DNA of 64,000 nucleotides, from positions 24,671 to 88,670 of the forward strand of contig JARWMV010000061.1 of NCBI GenBank assembly GCA_030998015.1, given 5' to 3'. Made by a program: the position numbers and the translations under genes. Each line of letters opens with the position of its first letter. The stretch's first letter is position 1. The stretch comes from Ceratorhiza oryzae-sativae. Taxonomy: Eukaryota > Basidiomycota > Agaricomycetes > Cantharellales > Ceratobasidiaceae. The notes beneath the pieces were generated by a model that searched no databases, was not told the DNA's origin, and saw nothing but the letters and a program-made list of their open reading frames with translations. Positions 34,495 to 46,726 of this stretch are shown in pieces.

Positions 34495-35879
34495 TCTTTT
34501 ACCGACTCATTGTCAGTTGTTTCTACATCCTCAACCACTGCCTCGTATCCTGACATCTTAGCTGAGGGGCATTTGGCTGCAATATGACCCTGTCCTCCAC
34601 AGTTATAGCAGGTGTTTGTCCCCTTTCCTTTTCCTTCGCTATCCAGATCCATTGCATCCAGATCCTTTGCCTTGGGGGCTGCTGGTGGATGGTTATCCTT
34701 CTTTATGTCCTTGAAGGATTCTTGTATGTTGGCATTGCTGCCATTGTAGCAGACAGTTGGAACTGTGAAACCCTTCCCATTGGGCCCAATGGCCACAATC
34801 TGACCTTTTACAGCTCTCCCATCCTTAATCTTATATATCCATTCCCCATTTTTGAATTTCTCCTTTTGGGGAGTGCTTTGGGGGTTATTGGTCAGCCTAC
34901 TGGACAAGGCATTGCTGCTGGGCTTGTTACTCCCATGAGACGTTCGTTTGCTACCAAACAAGATGAGGTGGCGGTCAATTTCCAGGGCTTGCTGACTGAG
35001 TTGGGCAAAGGTTTTGGTGCAGGGGTCATAGTTTTGGGCCACCATGCTATCTGTTACGTCTGACGATAGACCATCATAGAACTGATCACACATGGCAGCA
35101 TCGTTGTAGTTGAGACCTGTGGAATATAGGTTGAATAGGGTGAGGTAATCCTGAACCGTCTTGGATTGTTTCAGTTTCCACCACTTGTTGCGGTTATTTT
35201 CGGTGCGATTCAGGTCTCCGTAACAGGTAGTAAATTCTTGCCAGAACAGATTGGCATCATGAAGCCAGGGGATCACAGTTCCAGGGTTTAAAATTTCAAA
35301 TTCTTCATACGAGTTGACCCATTCAGCTGCTGATCCTTCAAGGTAGGATGTGATAAATGCGACCACTTGGTCAGCTGAGTGCCCACTCATATTTGTATTC
35401 ATGTATCAGGCACATGCAATCCTGAATGAGATGGCTTCTTCACGCTTTGTGCCATCAAACTTTTGGGGAGCCGCCATCTTGACTTTTACGGCTGATCTGC
35501 CAGTGGTAACAGTAGCTGTTGGCTGTGGTTGGGTCACACCAGTGGTTGGTTGTGCTTGGGTGGCACCTGAGCCACCTGATGAGGTGTTTATTTGCGCTTC
35601 AACGTGCGTGATAGATGTTTGAAGTATTGCTAACATGCCCACAAGGTTATTGACACTGGTGGCCAGTCCAGCCACATCGGCATCTATTTTTGTCTGGTTG
35701 GTGGTGAGCTTTGCTTCAAGTGTATCCGTGTACGTCTTATTGTTATGTTCTATGTCCCCAATGTCATTTTGGAGGTTGTTGGTTCGTTCTTGTAATTCAT
35801 CCATTGACTGGAGCATATAGATGACCTTTTCCCCATCAGACATATTTGCCCAAGCAGGGGTAGAGGGTTGTGATGCCAT
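34491..35879 (-). pseudogene. Gypsy B gag with one internal TGA
   Basis: ATG at 35879 (MASQPSTPAW). Coiled-coil N-terminal region, then the capsid-like segment (SADQVVAFITS, WLHDANLFWQEF, RTENNRNKWWKL) and a CCHC knuckle CYNCGGQGHIAAKC near the C terminus. One TGA at 35405-35403 interrupts the frame just before MNTNMSGHS. Element C has the TGA at the same codon. The gag stop overlaps the pol ATG. Confidence 0.8.
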
Positions 35880-36089
35880 TTCAGAGAAGATTTGGTAAAA
35901 TTCTAAAGACGTCGGAGACAATAAGGAAGTACAGGGAATTGGGAATTGTTTTGATAGTAGAGGATTTCTGTTCCCTGCACAAGTCTATAAACTTCAAAGT
36001 TTCTGATTCCCACAAACCTTAACCAAGTATCGTCCAGGTCCCAACTTTTGGTGTCTTGGCAACAATATGGGCACTCCACCCTCTTCAGT

Positions 36090-36843
36090 TTAGTTTGGTC
36101 CTGAAGGAGCACTTCCTTGGGGAGAATTGATTTGGGCTGCTGGAAGGGGTGCTTCTTCCTGAATTGGCAAGCCTGTGCCACTTAGAAAGGTAGGGTGAGG
36201 GAGGTCTGACAGCGTTGAGAAGACGAGGAAGGTGTACTTGTGGGGTTCAATTGTTTCTTGGACTATAGCTTCTAGTCTGAGATGGTCTTGGAGGAGGGAT
36301 AGGTAGTCCTCCTGGTGTTTGTGCAAACACTCAGTTAAGTATGCGCAACAGGCCTTGGCTTCATGAAGTTTTTCACAGGTTTCCTTGTACTTATTCTGGT
36401 AATAACGGTACCTGTCTTGGAAATTTTTGATAGTGTTTAGCAGGTGACAGAGAAGCTGTTGGCCGAGGTTCTCCAGCTTATAGCTGGTTGCGGGGGATGG
36501 TGTAGTAGTAAAGGAATTTGTCTTTTTTAGGACAATAAGGGCAGCGCGCTGGGAAGGTGGCTCCGTTTGCCCAATGGCAGATTTTGCACTCAGGGGCACC
36601 TGGCTCAGTGACGAAGGCTTGTTGGGCGCGTCTGACCTTTTGGGGGCGGACTTTGATAATTACTACTTGGTTGAAATCGATATGCCCAGCTTCTTCAAGG
36701 ATGCTTTCAACCAAGTTGAGGGTGAAGCAGTGGATCGACAGGTGTCCAAACCACCCACACAAATGGCAGCACTGGTCTTCTGTAAAAGGTTGTGCCACTT
36801 GAAGGCCGTGTGTTCTGTCAGAGACGTACTCGAGCAAGAGCAA
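36090..36843 (-). CDS. Gypsy B extra leader ORFs upstream of gag (zinc-knuckle-like and coiled-coil proteins)
   Basis: Two overlapping frames lie between the 5' LTR and gag. The first (36843-36478, 121 codons) has CHLCGWFGHLSIHC, a CCHC-like knuckle, then CKICH and CPYCP. The second (36599-36090, 169 codons, +1 frame) reads TSYKLENLGQQL, then a predicted helical/coiled-coil stretch (NKYKETCEKLHEAKACCAYL) and a Pro-rich tail. Neither frame begins with ATG, so expression would need splicing, frameshifting or a non-AUG start. Elements C and D keep the same pair in the same relation. Function unknown. Not a standard Gypsy gene. Confidence 0.5.
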
Positions 36844-37164
36844 GATAAAAGGAAAAATAGACCCTTTCCTGAGTCTATTGGAATAGGAAGGTGACCTCTG
36901 TTGCTCAGCTACTTAAGGGCAATGAGCAACCCCACCTCTTGTTGATGAAAGAGATTAGAGAACCGAAGCTTGTTATGACGTGTGAGGGACCTGGCTATGC
37001 AAGGTTTCACAGAGGCGTGTATAGGGCAACAATATCTTGTGGCTGTGGATAGATGGAGTAGGATTGGGGAAGGCAACGGGGAGTTATCTTGAGACAATGC
37101 CAACGGCGTTCCAGAAGTATCCCAGACGACACTGAGACTTACGATTGTCAAGAACTTGACCTGA

Positions 37165-37537
37165 TGTCGACGACAACAAGTCAGGCGGTGAGAAAAATAG
37201 TAAGAAAAGAAAAGAACTTGTATTTGACAAGAGGTCAAGTTCTTGAGGAGCCCTCTGCGAACTTGACCTGGTTTATATACATGTACAAGCCCATCATAAC
37301 AAACAAGTCTGTACAGTGAGTCACAACTGATAAGAGATAGAAGCAGTAGAAGCAACTGCGGAACTGTGGAATTTCACATCAGAGTTGAAATACATCTTGG
37401 TTGTTGGTCTGGAACATCCTCTGAATCACATGACACAGATATACCATAAAAGGCAAGTATGTTTGAAGCTGGTCTCATAAAATGTAGTAAATCGAGAAAA
37501 TATTATAGAGTGGATATATGCATGTCAGTTTGTGACA
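37165..37537 (-). repeat. Gypsy B 5' LTR
   Basis: 373 bp. Contains a TATA-like box on the minus strand and the 13-nt block complementary to the adjacent primer-binding site. Close to the 5' LTR of element C, which points the other way 49 bp further on. Confidence 0.88.
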
Positions 37538-38379
37538 ATATGAGTAAGATTTATAGTCATAGCCACCAGTTCCAGTCATGAGCCACTGTCACAAACTGAC
37601 ATGCATATATCCACTCTACAATATTTCCTTGATTTATTACATTTTATGAGATCATCTTCAAAACATACTTGCCTTTTTTGGTATATCCGTGTCATGTGAT
37701 TCAGGGGATGTTCTGGACCAATAACCAAGATGTATTTCAACTCTGATGTGAAATTCCACAGTTCTGCAGTTGCTTCTACTGCTTCTATCTCTTATCAGTC
37801 ATGACTCACTGTAAGGACTTGTTTGTTATGATGTGGCTTGTATTATGTATATAAACCAGGTCAAGTTTGCAGAGGACTCCTCAAGAACTTGACCTCTCGT
37901 CAAATACAAGTTCTTTTACTTTCTTACTATTTTCCTTGTCACCTGACTTGTTGTTGTTGACATCAGGTCAAGTTCTTTCAATTGTAAGTCTCAGTGTCAT
38001 CTGGGATACATCTGGAATGCTGTTGGTGTCATCTCAAGATAACTCCCTGTTGCCTTCCCCAATCCCACTCCACCTATCCACAGCCACAAGACATCATTGC
38101 CCTATACGTGCCTCTGTGAAACCTCACATACCTATATCAGTTGAAGTGCTGTTGGTCTTCATGGACACGGCTGCTCACTGACCAAGGGTTGGGTCCCTCA
38201 CACATTGTAACAAGCTTTGGTTCTCTAATCTCTTTCATCAACAAGAGGTGGGGTTGCTCATTGCCCTTAAGTAGTTGAGCAATGGAGGCCACCTTCCAAT
38301 TCCAATAGACTCAGGAAAGGGTCTATTTTTCTTGTTCTACCTTGCTCAAGTATATCTCTGATGGAACGCATGGCCCTCA

Positions 38380-39088
38380 GTGGCACAAACCTTTACAGAA
38401 GAACAGTGCTGCCATCTGTGCAGGTGGTTTGGACACCTATCCATCCACTGCTTCACCCTCAACTCAGTCGAAGACATCCTTGAACAGGCCAGGCACATTG
38501 ATTTTAACTGTGTCATAATCATCAAAGTCTGCCCCCAGAAAGTTGGACAAGCCCAACAAGCCTTTGTTACCAAGCTGGGTGCCCCTGAGTGCAAAATTTG
38601 CCATTGAGCAAACAGAGCCACCTTCCCTGCACGCTGCCCCTACTGTCCTAAAAAGGACAAATTTCTATACTACTACACCATCCCTTGCAACCAGCTATAA
38701 GCTGGAGAACCTTGGCCAACAACTCCTTTGCCACCTGCTAAACACCATCAAAAACTTCCAAGACAGGTATTGTTATTACTGAAATAAGTACAAAGAGACC
38801 TGTGAGAAACTCCACAAAGCCAAGGCCTGTGGTGCATACCTGACAAAGCAATTGTGCAAACATCAGGAGGACTACTTATCCCTCGTCCACGAACATCTCA
38901 GACTAGAAGCACTAGTCCAAGAAACCACTGCACCACACAAGTACGCCTTCCCTGTCTTCTCAATGCTGTCAGACCTTCCTCACCCTACCTTTCTAAGTGG
39001 CATGGAATTGCCAATTCAGGAAGAAGCACCCCTTCCAGCAGCCCAAGTCAATTCTCCCCAAGGAAGCCCTCCTCTGGGATCAAATTAA
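38380..39088 (+). pseudogene. Gypsy C leader ORF pair
   Basis: First frame 38380-38700 has CHLCRWFGHLSIHC and CKICH, then a TGA where B has Trp, then CPYCP. Second frame 38543-39088 is broken once (38780). Same overlap as in elements B and D. Confidence 0.55.
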
Positions 39089-39298
39089 ACTAAAAAAGGT
39101 GGATTGTCCATACCGTTGTCAGGACACAAAGAGTTGGGACCTGGACAATATGTGGTTGAGATTTGGAGGGATTGAGAACTTTGAATTTTATAGACTCATA
39201 TTGGGGACAGAAATCCTTTTCTACCAAAACAACTCCAAATTCCCTGTACTTCCTTACTGTCTTTGCCATCTTTAGAATTCACTTAAGCTTCCCCTGAA

Positions 39299-40690
39299 AT
39301 GGCATCACCAACCCCTGCCCCCACTTGGGCAAATATGTCCAACAGAGATAAGGTCATCTATATGCTTCAGTCCATGGACGAATTGCAAGAACAAACCAAC
39401 AACCTCCAAAATGACATTGGAGATGTTGAACACAAAAATAAAACCTACACAGACTTGCTTGAAGCAAAACTTACAACAAACCAAGCAAAGATAGATGCCA
39501 ACATGGCAGGACTGGCCACCAATGTTAACAACCTGGTTGGCATGCTAGCAATACTCCAAACAACCATCACGCACATTGAGGTGCAAATCAATACCTCCTT
39601 GGGGGGCACCAGAGTTGCCCCTGCACAACCTTCCTCCAGCACGGCCCAGCTGCAACCAGCAGCTACTACTCCCTCTAGCAGGTTGACGGCAAAAGTTAAA
39701 ATGGCTGCTCCACAAAAATTCAATGGTACAAAGTGTGAAGACACTATTTCATTCAGAATTGCATGTGCCTGATACATCAATACAAATATGAGTGGGCACT
39801 CAGCTGACCAAGTGGTTGCCTTTATCACATCCTGTCTTGAAGGATCTGCTGCTGAATGGGTCAACTTGTATGAAGAATTTGAAATCTTAAACCCTGGAAC
39901 TGCAATCCCATGGCTTCATGATGCCAACTTGTTCTGGCAAGAATTTACCACCTGTTATGGGGACTTGAACCACACCAAAAATAGCTGCAATAAGTGGCAG
40001 AAACTGAAACAATCCAGGACAGTTCAGGACTACCTCACCTTATTCAACCTATATTCAACAGGGCTCAACTACAACAATGCAGCCATGCATGACCAGTTTT
40101 ATGATGGCCTATCATCAGATGTAACAGACAGCATGGTGGCCCAAAACTACAATCCCCACACAAAGACATTTGCCCAGCTCACACAGCAGGCCCTGGAAAT
40201 CAACTGCCACCTTATCTCATTTGGTAGCAAAAGGACGTCTCATGGAGGTAGCAAGTCTAGCAGCAACAATGCCACATCCAGTAAAGCATTGACAGCCCCC
40301 CAGAATGGCCCCCCAAAGGAAAAATTCAAGAGTGGGGAATGAATATACAAAATCAAGGATGGCAGGGCGGTAAAGGGCCAAATTGTAGCCATTGGGCCCA
40401 ATGCCAGGGGTTTCACAGTCCCCACTGTCCATTACAATGGCAGCAACTCCAATGTCCAAGAATCCTTCAAGGACATAAAGAAGGACAATCACCCACCAGC
40501 AGCCCCCAAGGCAAAGGATCCAGATGCAATGGACCTGGATAGTGCAGGAAAAGGGAAAGGAACAAATACCTGCTATAACTGTGGAGGACGTGGTCATATT
40601 GCTGCCAAGTGTCCTTCAGCCAAGATGTCAGGTTACAAAGTGGTTGTGGAGGATGTAGAAACAACTGACAATGAGTTGGTAAAAGAATGA
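39299..40690 (+). pseudogene. Gypsy C gag
   Basis: ATG 39299 (MASPTPAPTW). Capsid segments and a CCHC knuckle CYNCGGRGHIAAKC (about 40570) match element B. The TGA at 39770-39772 is shared with B; a further stop lies at 40340. The pol ATG at 40687 overlaps the gag stop as ATGA. Confidence 0.75.
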
Positions 40691-43600
40691 GCTCAAACCA
40701 TGCCAGGGGGGCAGTCTTGGGTGCTATATTACAAAATGCGCAGAACAAAAATAAAAATATGGAAATGGAATGTATGTTGTTAGGAAACCAATCACAATTT
40801 CAGTTTTTCTTTCATGCATTCCTGCTGCACACAACCCCTGAACACAAGTCTGCATATAATATCAAAAAATTCAACGGATGGGCCATGATTGACTCAGGGG
40901 CCACATCAGTATTTATACATGAAGACCTTGTTAAACAATATTGTATCCCTACTGTCTCCCTAAAAACACCAAAAAAACTATGAGTAATCGATGGAAGGGA
41001 GATCAACTCAGGGTCTGTGACCCACTATTGCACCTTTGAGTTGTGCATTCAGGAGCACTGAGAAATTCTCAGTGCTTATGTTGTGAACATTGGCAAGAAT
41101 GATTTAGTCCTGGGCATGTCATGGCTCAAATTCCATAACCCTGACATTGATTGGGATGGAAAGGACATGAAGTTCAACTTGCCAATATGCTTGAAGCACT
41201 GCATCACAAAACCCTTACATGTACACACAAACAAACCCAAGGAGCTCCAGTTGGACTCCTTAGACTCCCTCCCAGCAAAATATAAAGAATTCCAGAAAAT
41301 ATTTGCTGAAGAAGATGATGTCCAGCCATTACCACCCCATAGAAAGTGGGATATGGAGATACAGTAGAAGCCCCAATGATGTATAGAGTTGGGGGAATTC
41401 TTATTTGGGGTTTATACATGATTGGGGTTGCCCCTAAATCACTGATGAATTTCATATATGTACACTCAGGAGAGAACAGGCTAAATACATGATCAATCTA
41501 AAACAACACCAATTGAGTGCTAAGGTCTGAAAGAAACAATAGATTAGCTTGGAGACAGGGCTTGGTAAATTCAATGGCACTGGCAAGTTCGATCAAAAGA
41601 GCTTGGGCACACCGATGGAGACTGTTGATTGTCATCTGTAGTGCGGACATGGACTCTCGTACATCTTCAGCTTCGGTCAGAACTGAAAGTGGCAGTGGTT
41701 TGGGCTCCGGACAACAAATCCCCATGTGCTGCCAACAGTTTTGAATTGTACAAGAACTAACCTGCACCCATGCATCGCAGACCGTCAACATTGCAGTAAG
41801 TTGATTGATCTTGTAGATGTCCTCCTTGCCAGCATCCTCCTGTTCAATTGCTTGCTGAAGTAGCAGGCATTTACAGTTAGCCTCTTGGGAGGGCAGGCAT
41901 CAACAGTGCACAAATCCCGCCCTCAGCAACCTTGTGTTGCTGTATCATAGCCTTAGTAATTGACTGACTCTTATTTGAAATTAGCACCAGGCATGCCTGG
42001 GTGGAATTCTTATTCAGGGTCTATACTTATTTACCAGTATACATCATTGGGGTCACAACTGTAGATTTAAAGCCAGATGCCAAGCCAAGGCATGGTCCCA
42101 TGTATAGTGTGGGTGTGAAGGAAGATGCAGAATTGTGCAAAACCTTGGACTGCCAACTGAAAGCAGGGCATATCAGACCCTCAAGGTCACAAATGGCATC
42201 CCCAGTCATATTTGTTAAAAAGAAGAATGGGAAGCTGCACATGTGCTATGACTACTGGTGGCTAAATGAAATGACTGTCTCCAATGTGTACCCACTCCCA
42301 TGCATCAATGATATTGTGGAGACTTTGCATGGGGCAAAGATATTCACCAAGTTCAATCTAAAGTGGGGTTTCAACCTCATACAAATTTGGGAAGGAGACA
42401 AATGGAAGGCTGCCTTTAAGACCAAATATGGGCTGTACAAGCCCTTAGTCATGCAATTCGGCCAAAAGAACACACCAGGAACCTTCATGGCCATGATCTG
42501 GGAAGAGTTGCAAGACATTGAGGGCATCTATGTTGTAATCTATATGGACAACATATTAGTGTTCTCCAAAAACCAAGAAGAACATGATGAACATGTCAAA
42601 GAAGTCTTGCATTGTCTCCAAAAAGTTGGCCTATACTGCACCCTGGAGAAATGTGTTTTTAATGTCACCAAAGTCGATTACCTGGGAATAGTAGTGACTC
42701 CCCAGGGAATTAAAGTAGACCCAGCCAAGGTCAAAAAAGCTGTTGAATGGCCAACCACTACCAACCCAACTGAAGTCCTGGAAGGGTTGGGGTTTGCAAA
42801 CTGGTTAAGGCACTTCATAAAAGACTTTTCAAAAATCACAAAATGTCTTTATGAACTTGTCAAGAAGGATGTAAAGTGGGAGTGGACAGAAGAAAGGGAT
42901 TGGGCATGGAACCTGCTGAAGCAGAAATTAAAGGAAGCCCCCCTCCTAATTCAGCCAGAACCCAGCAAACCATTCATTCTGGAAACAGATGCCTCAGGCT
43001 ATGCTACAGGTGCTGTATTATTGCAATATGGAGAAGACAGAATGCTTCACCCAATCTCCTACTACTCCAAGGCAATGGTCCTGGCAGAAAGAAATTATGA
43101 TATTTACAACAAGGAAATGCTGGCAATTATAAAGGCCCTCAAACACTGGCATCACTTACTAGAGGGGGCCAAACACCCAGTAAACATTGTTTGTGATCAC
43201 AAAAATATGGAATATTGGAAGACAAATTGGCCACTGAATGGCTGAGTCACACAATGGCACAAGTTCCTGTCCAGATTTGAATTCAAGATTCTATACATTG
43301 AAGGGGCAAAGAATGGCTGGGCAGACATACTCTCTAGGCTGTCAAGGCACATCCCAAAAGAGGGGGGTGAGAGCCAAGCTCTGCTTGCACAAAACCAATT
43401 TTTGGAACTAAAATCATTGTGGCTACAAGCAATCACACCAGACCATTACCTAGAACAACTCATTAGGGACGCTATCCCAGGGGACAAGCACTTGTCAAAA
43501 GTGCTAAAAGCCCTAGACAACAATGAAAAGGTCAAAAATTGGGAATGGGACAAAGGACTTTTATGATACAAGGGCCAAATCTATGTCCCAAATAACAAAG

Positions 43601-44875
43601 AACTTTGCAAGCTGATCATTGAAAGCTGTCATGACAACCCAGCTGCAGGACACCCAGGACAGTTCAGAACATATGAATTGTTAAACTGCAAATATACATG
43701 GTCATCAATGAAAAAATCAGTCAACAAACATGTCACACATTGCAAATCTTGTATTAGGAACAAGCACAGCAACCAGGTTCCCCCAGGGCTCCTAAACCCA
43801 ATACCAGCACCAGAAAAACCTTGGGAGGAAATCACCTATGATCTGATCACCATGCTACCCCTGTCAGAAGGGTTCAATGCTAAATTTATGGTTGTTGACC
43901 ACCTCACAAAAATGGTCCACTTTATCCCATGCCAATCAGAAGCCAGTGCTATGGATTGTGCCAACTTGTTCCTAACATATGTATGGAAACTTCATGGGTT
44001 ACCATGGAAAACAATCTCAGACCACAGCCCCAACTTTGCATCCAAATTCCTAAGGCACTTATACAAATGGCTGGATATAAAACCCTCCTACTCCACAGCA
44101 TATCACCCCCAGACAGATGGCCAGTCTGAAAGGGCCAACCAAGTAGTAGAAGGGTACATCAGACATTATGTATCAGATCAGCAGGACAACTGGGTCTCAC
44201 TCTGACCATTGGCTGAATTCACCTACAATAACAGTGTCAACGCCTCAACTGGCAAATCACCATTCTTCACAAACTACAGTTTCCACCCAAGGCTGGCAGT
44301 CAGGGACAGGGAGGAACAAGAACTCCCCTTAGCAGACAACCACGCAGAATGGCTCCAAAAGGGCCACGACAAACTTAAGGCAGCTCTGGAAATAGCAAAC
44401 CAGAGGATCAAAGAATACTATGACCAGAAGCATCAGACCCCAGAAGCTATTAAGGTTGGAGACAAAGTCTGGCTTGATACCAAGAATATACAGACACAAC
44501 AGGCCTCCAGGAAACTGGCCCACAAAAGAGTTGGACCATTCAAGGTGGTAGCACAACATGGCACACATGCTTTCAAACTGGACCTACCAATAACCATGAA
44601 AATACACCCAGTGTTTCATGTTTCACTCCTCACCAGATATAAAGATGACCCCTATGGCTGTCAGGTTCCCCCACCACCACCTGTGGTAACTCCTGAAGGG
44701 GAAGAAGAATTTGAAGTGGAGCAGATCATAAAGTCATGATACAACAAAAGGTCTAACGTCTTCAAATACTATGTCAAATGGCTTGGCTATGACAAGCAAC
44801 AATGGTTAACTTACAATGACCTGGTGAATGCACCAGAACTCATCGCTGACTATGTCAAGTCACATCCAAAGGCAC
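40687..44875 (+). pseudogene. Gypsy C pol, multiply interrupted
   Basis: Protease WAMIDSGATSVFIHED (40878 on); RT VIYMDNILVF near 42540, where the second Asp of YMDD is Asn; RNase H ETDASGYATGAVL; integrase zinc finger and core; chromodomain-like tail. Stops occur at about 40981, 41060, 43243, 43564, 44203 and 44737. The 700 bp element sits between protease and RT. Confidence 0.8.
41362..42061. mobile_element. 700 bp TA-flanked non-autonomous DNA element
   Basis: Ends CAGTAGAAGCCCCAATGATG and, reverse-complemented, CAGTTGTGACCCCAATGATG; flanked by TA (41360-41361 and 42062-42063). Gypsy B has the empty site (GGAAATAGATTT on minus), proving the insertion. TA duplication and CAGT ends fit a Tc1/mariner-pogo (Fot1-like) MITE. 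No transposase frame. Confidence 0.8.
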
Positions 44876-45287
44876 CCCATGACCCCTGTGCCTTGAAGGG
44901 GGGAAGTGTCACAAACTGACATGCATATATCTACTCTACAATATTTCCTTGATTTATTACATTTTATGAGATCATCTTCAAAACATACTTGCCTTTTATG
45001 GTATATCTGTGTCATGTGATTCAGGGGATGTTCCAGACCAATAACCAAGATGTATTTCAACTCTGATGTGTAATTCCGCAGTTCCACAGTTGCTTCTACT
45101 GCTTCTATCTCTTATCAGTTGTGACTCACTGTATGGACTTGTTTGTTATGATGTGGCTTGTACTATGTATATAAACCAGGTCAAGTTTGCAGAGGACTCC
45201 TCAAGAACTTGACCTCTCATTGAATACAAGTTCTTTTACTTTCTTACTATTTTCCTTGTCACCTGACTTGTTGTTGTCGACAGCCAC

Positions 45288-45711
45288 CTTGGCTCATGAC
45301 AATAAAGGGGTGTTATATTACATTGTAGAATGTTATGGTATGTAACTAGTTTGTACTAAATGAGTCATGTGATTGACAGGACATTCAGGTATATTCAATA
45401 CATACACCATATATTTGAATATTTGAATTCTATAATCCCCCTCAAGAGCATCACAGGAACTCATAGGTGTAAAATCTCTGTATAATATACATATTATCTG
45501 CAGATAATATCCCCCAAATTACTCAGAGATCTTGGGGCAGTTCTCTGCATTATATTCTTGTATATAATCTTGATTCATATAAATACATATATAAAAACGG
45601 GGTATGGTTTCTTCTAGATACCACAAGCAGTCTATAGATAGCATTCTTGGTAGATGGCAATGAGATTGGCCTGTGATTCATATTTACTTGATCACAATCA
45701 CACATACACAA
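45288..45711. other. CpG-poor spacer
   Basis: AT-rich, no gene or inverted ends recognised. Directly adjoining sequence left of element C (37543-37586) is its original neighbour. Confidence 0.35.
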
Positions 45712-46318
45712 TGTCATGGCCTAGACCATGACACAGATTTATTTCAAATTTTTATAGATTTATTTCGCATTTTTCTCCATTTTATTTTATATACTTTTTG
45801 GCCAAGTCACAGATATTAGGATATATGCATAGATTTACTTACATAAGGAAGTCATGTGACCTTGTTGTTGTTTGACCCTTGTTTGTATCTTCCAGAAATG
45901 TCTTTCTCTGATGACATGTCATTAGCACCCTGGTTACCATTGTACCATAGTTACTAGTTGCCATCATACCATAGTTACAGATTGTACCATTGTTGCTACT
46001 TCTTATTTGTCATTGGATTTGATATGTACAGCCTTGGACATGAATATATAAGGGAGAGTCTGAGAGCCTTAAGCCTCAGAACTTGACCTCCTGTCAATCA
46101 TCCCCTTCTGCCTGTGTGGTCACCAAGCCTAGCAGTACTTGCCCAGTCCTCTTTAGGACAAGCACACCTCTGAACCCCCTCTGCACATTGTCACACTCCA
46201 CCCCCTCACTGCATGTCCCCTCTAGGTGTTGTAGTTAGACCCTTGGCCATCATAGCCTTTGGGTCTGCTGTTGCCTTATAAGTGTTTGGCACTGTTGTTC
46301 AGGTTGTCAGTTCTGACA
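45712..46318 (+). mobile_element. Solo LTR, Gypsy family A
   Basis: 607 bp, TGTCATGGCC to TTCTGACA, with 5-bp target duplication CACAA at 45707-45711 and 46319-46323. Contains TATATAAGG (about 46045) and CAGAACTTGACC, the self-primer block of family A. Confidence 0.88.
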
Positions 46319-46726
46319 CACAATACCAATGTAGTCAAATAATATTCACATTCATGACATATGGGACATATGTTGGATGCAGACAGGCACAGGAATACAG
46401 AGGATCAGAGAGAGGGGGCACAACCCACAGAAGAGGATAAACCTTGGGGTTTGTAAGAGGTGTCAGGGAGGGTGCAATGCACAATGTAGACAAATCACCA
46501 ACTCACATAATAGGACAGCATAGCTATAGAATGGATTAGGCAAATGAAAGTAGATGGCAGAAGTAAGCTTACTTATCTGACTTCTACCCTGGGCCCTGCT
46601 CTTTGAATGAGTTGAGCAATTTGAGGGAAGGGAAGGCAAGAGTGGCAAACAGGGTAGCCAGTCTTTAGGTCAGTGAAAGAGATGGAGGTTGGCCTATGGG
46701 ATAGGAGCACTAGATATGTGAGTTAG
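46319..46726. other. CpG-poor spacer left of Gypsy A
   Basis: About 0.4 kb without recognisable gene or element ends; includes the left target duplication of element A (46722-46726). Confidence 0.35.

Larger units (their letters stand above)
29291..37537 (-). mobile_element. Gypsy element B, chromodomain-type, full length with nested LTR
   Basis: LTRs at 37165-37537 (5') and 29291-29665 (3'), both TGTC...GACA, with target duplication ATATG at 29286-29290 and 37538-37542. Minus-strand order is leader, extra ORF pair, gag, pol. The primer-binding site at 37150-37162 is complementary to the LTR block at 37232-37244. A polypurine tract next to the 3' LTR appears on plus as the C-run at 29668-29674. 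Pol is interrupted by a 1306 bp solo LTR at 32464-33769. Little CpG decay in coding frames compared with element C. Confidence 0.9.
37587..45282 (+). mobile_element. Gypsy element C, chromodomain-type, decayed, with nested 700 bp element
   Basis: LTRs 37587-37962 and 44907-45282, both 376 bp, with target duplication GCCAC at 37582-37586 and 45283-45287. Primer-binding site 37965-37977, polypurine tract just before 44907. Same gene order as B: leader ORF pair (38380-39088), gag (39299-40690), protease (40687-41367), RT to integrase (42065-44739). Stops and missense changes concentrate at former CpG sites: Arg codons of B appear here as TGA, Trp or Gln. Confidence 0.9.

Noticed and set aside
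29291..45282. Viral (retroviral) envelope gene in the Gypsy elements
   Set aside because: After integrase there is only a chromodomain tail and the polypurine tract; no env-like frame.
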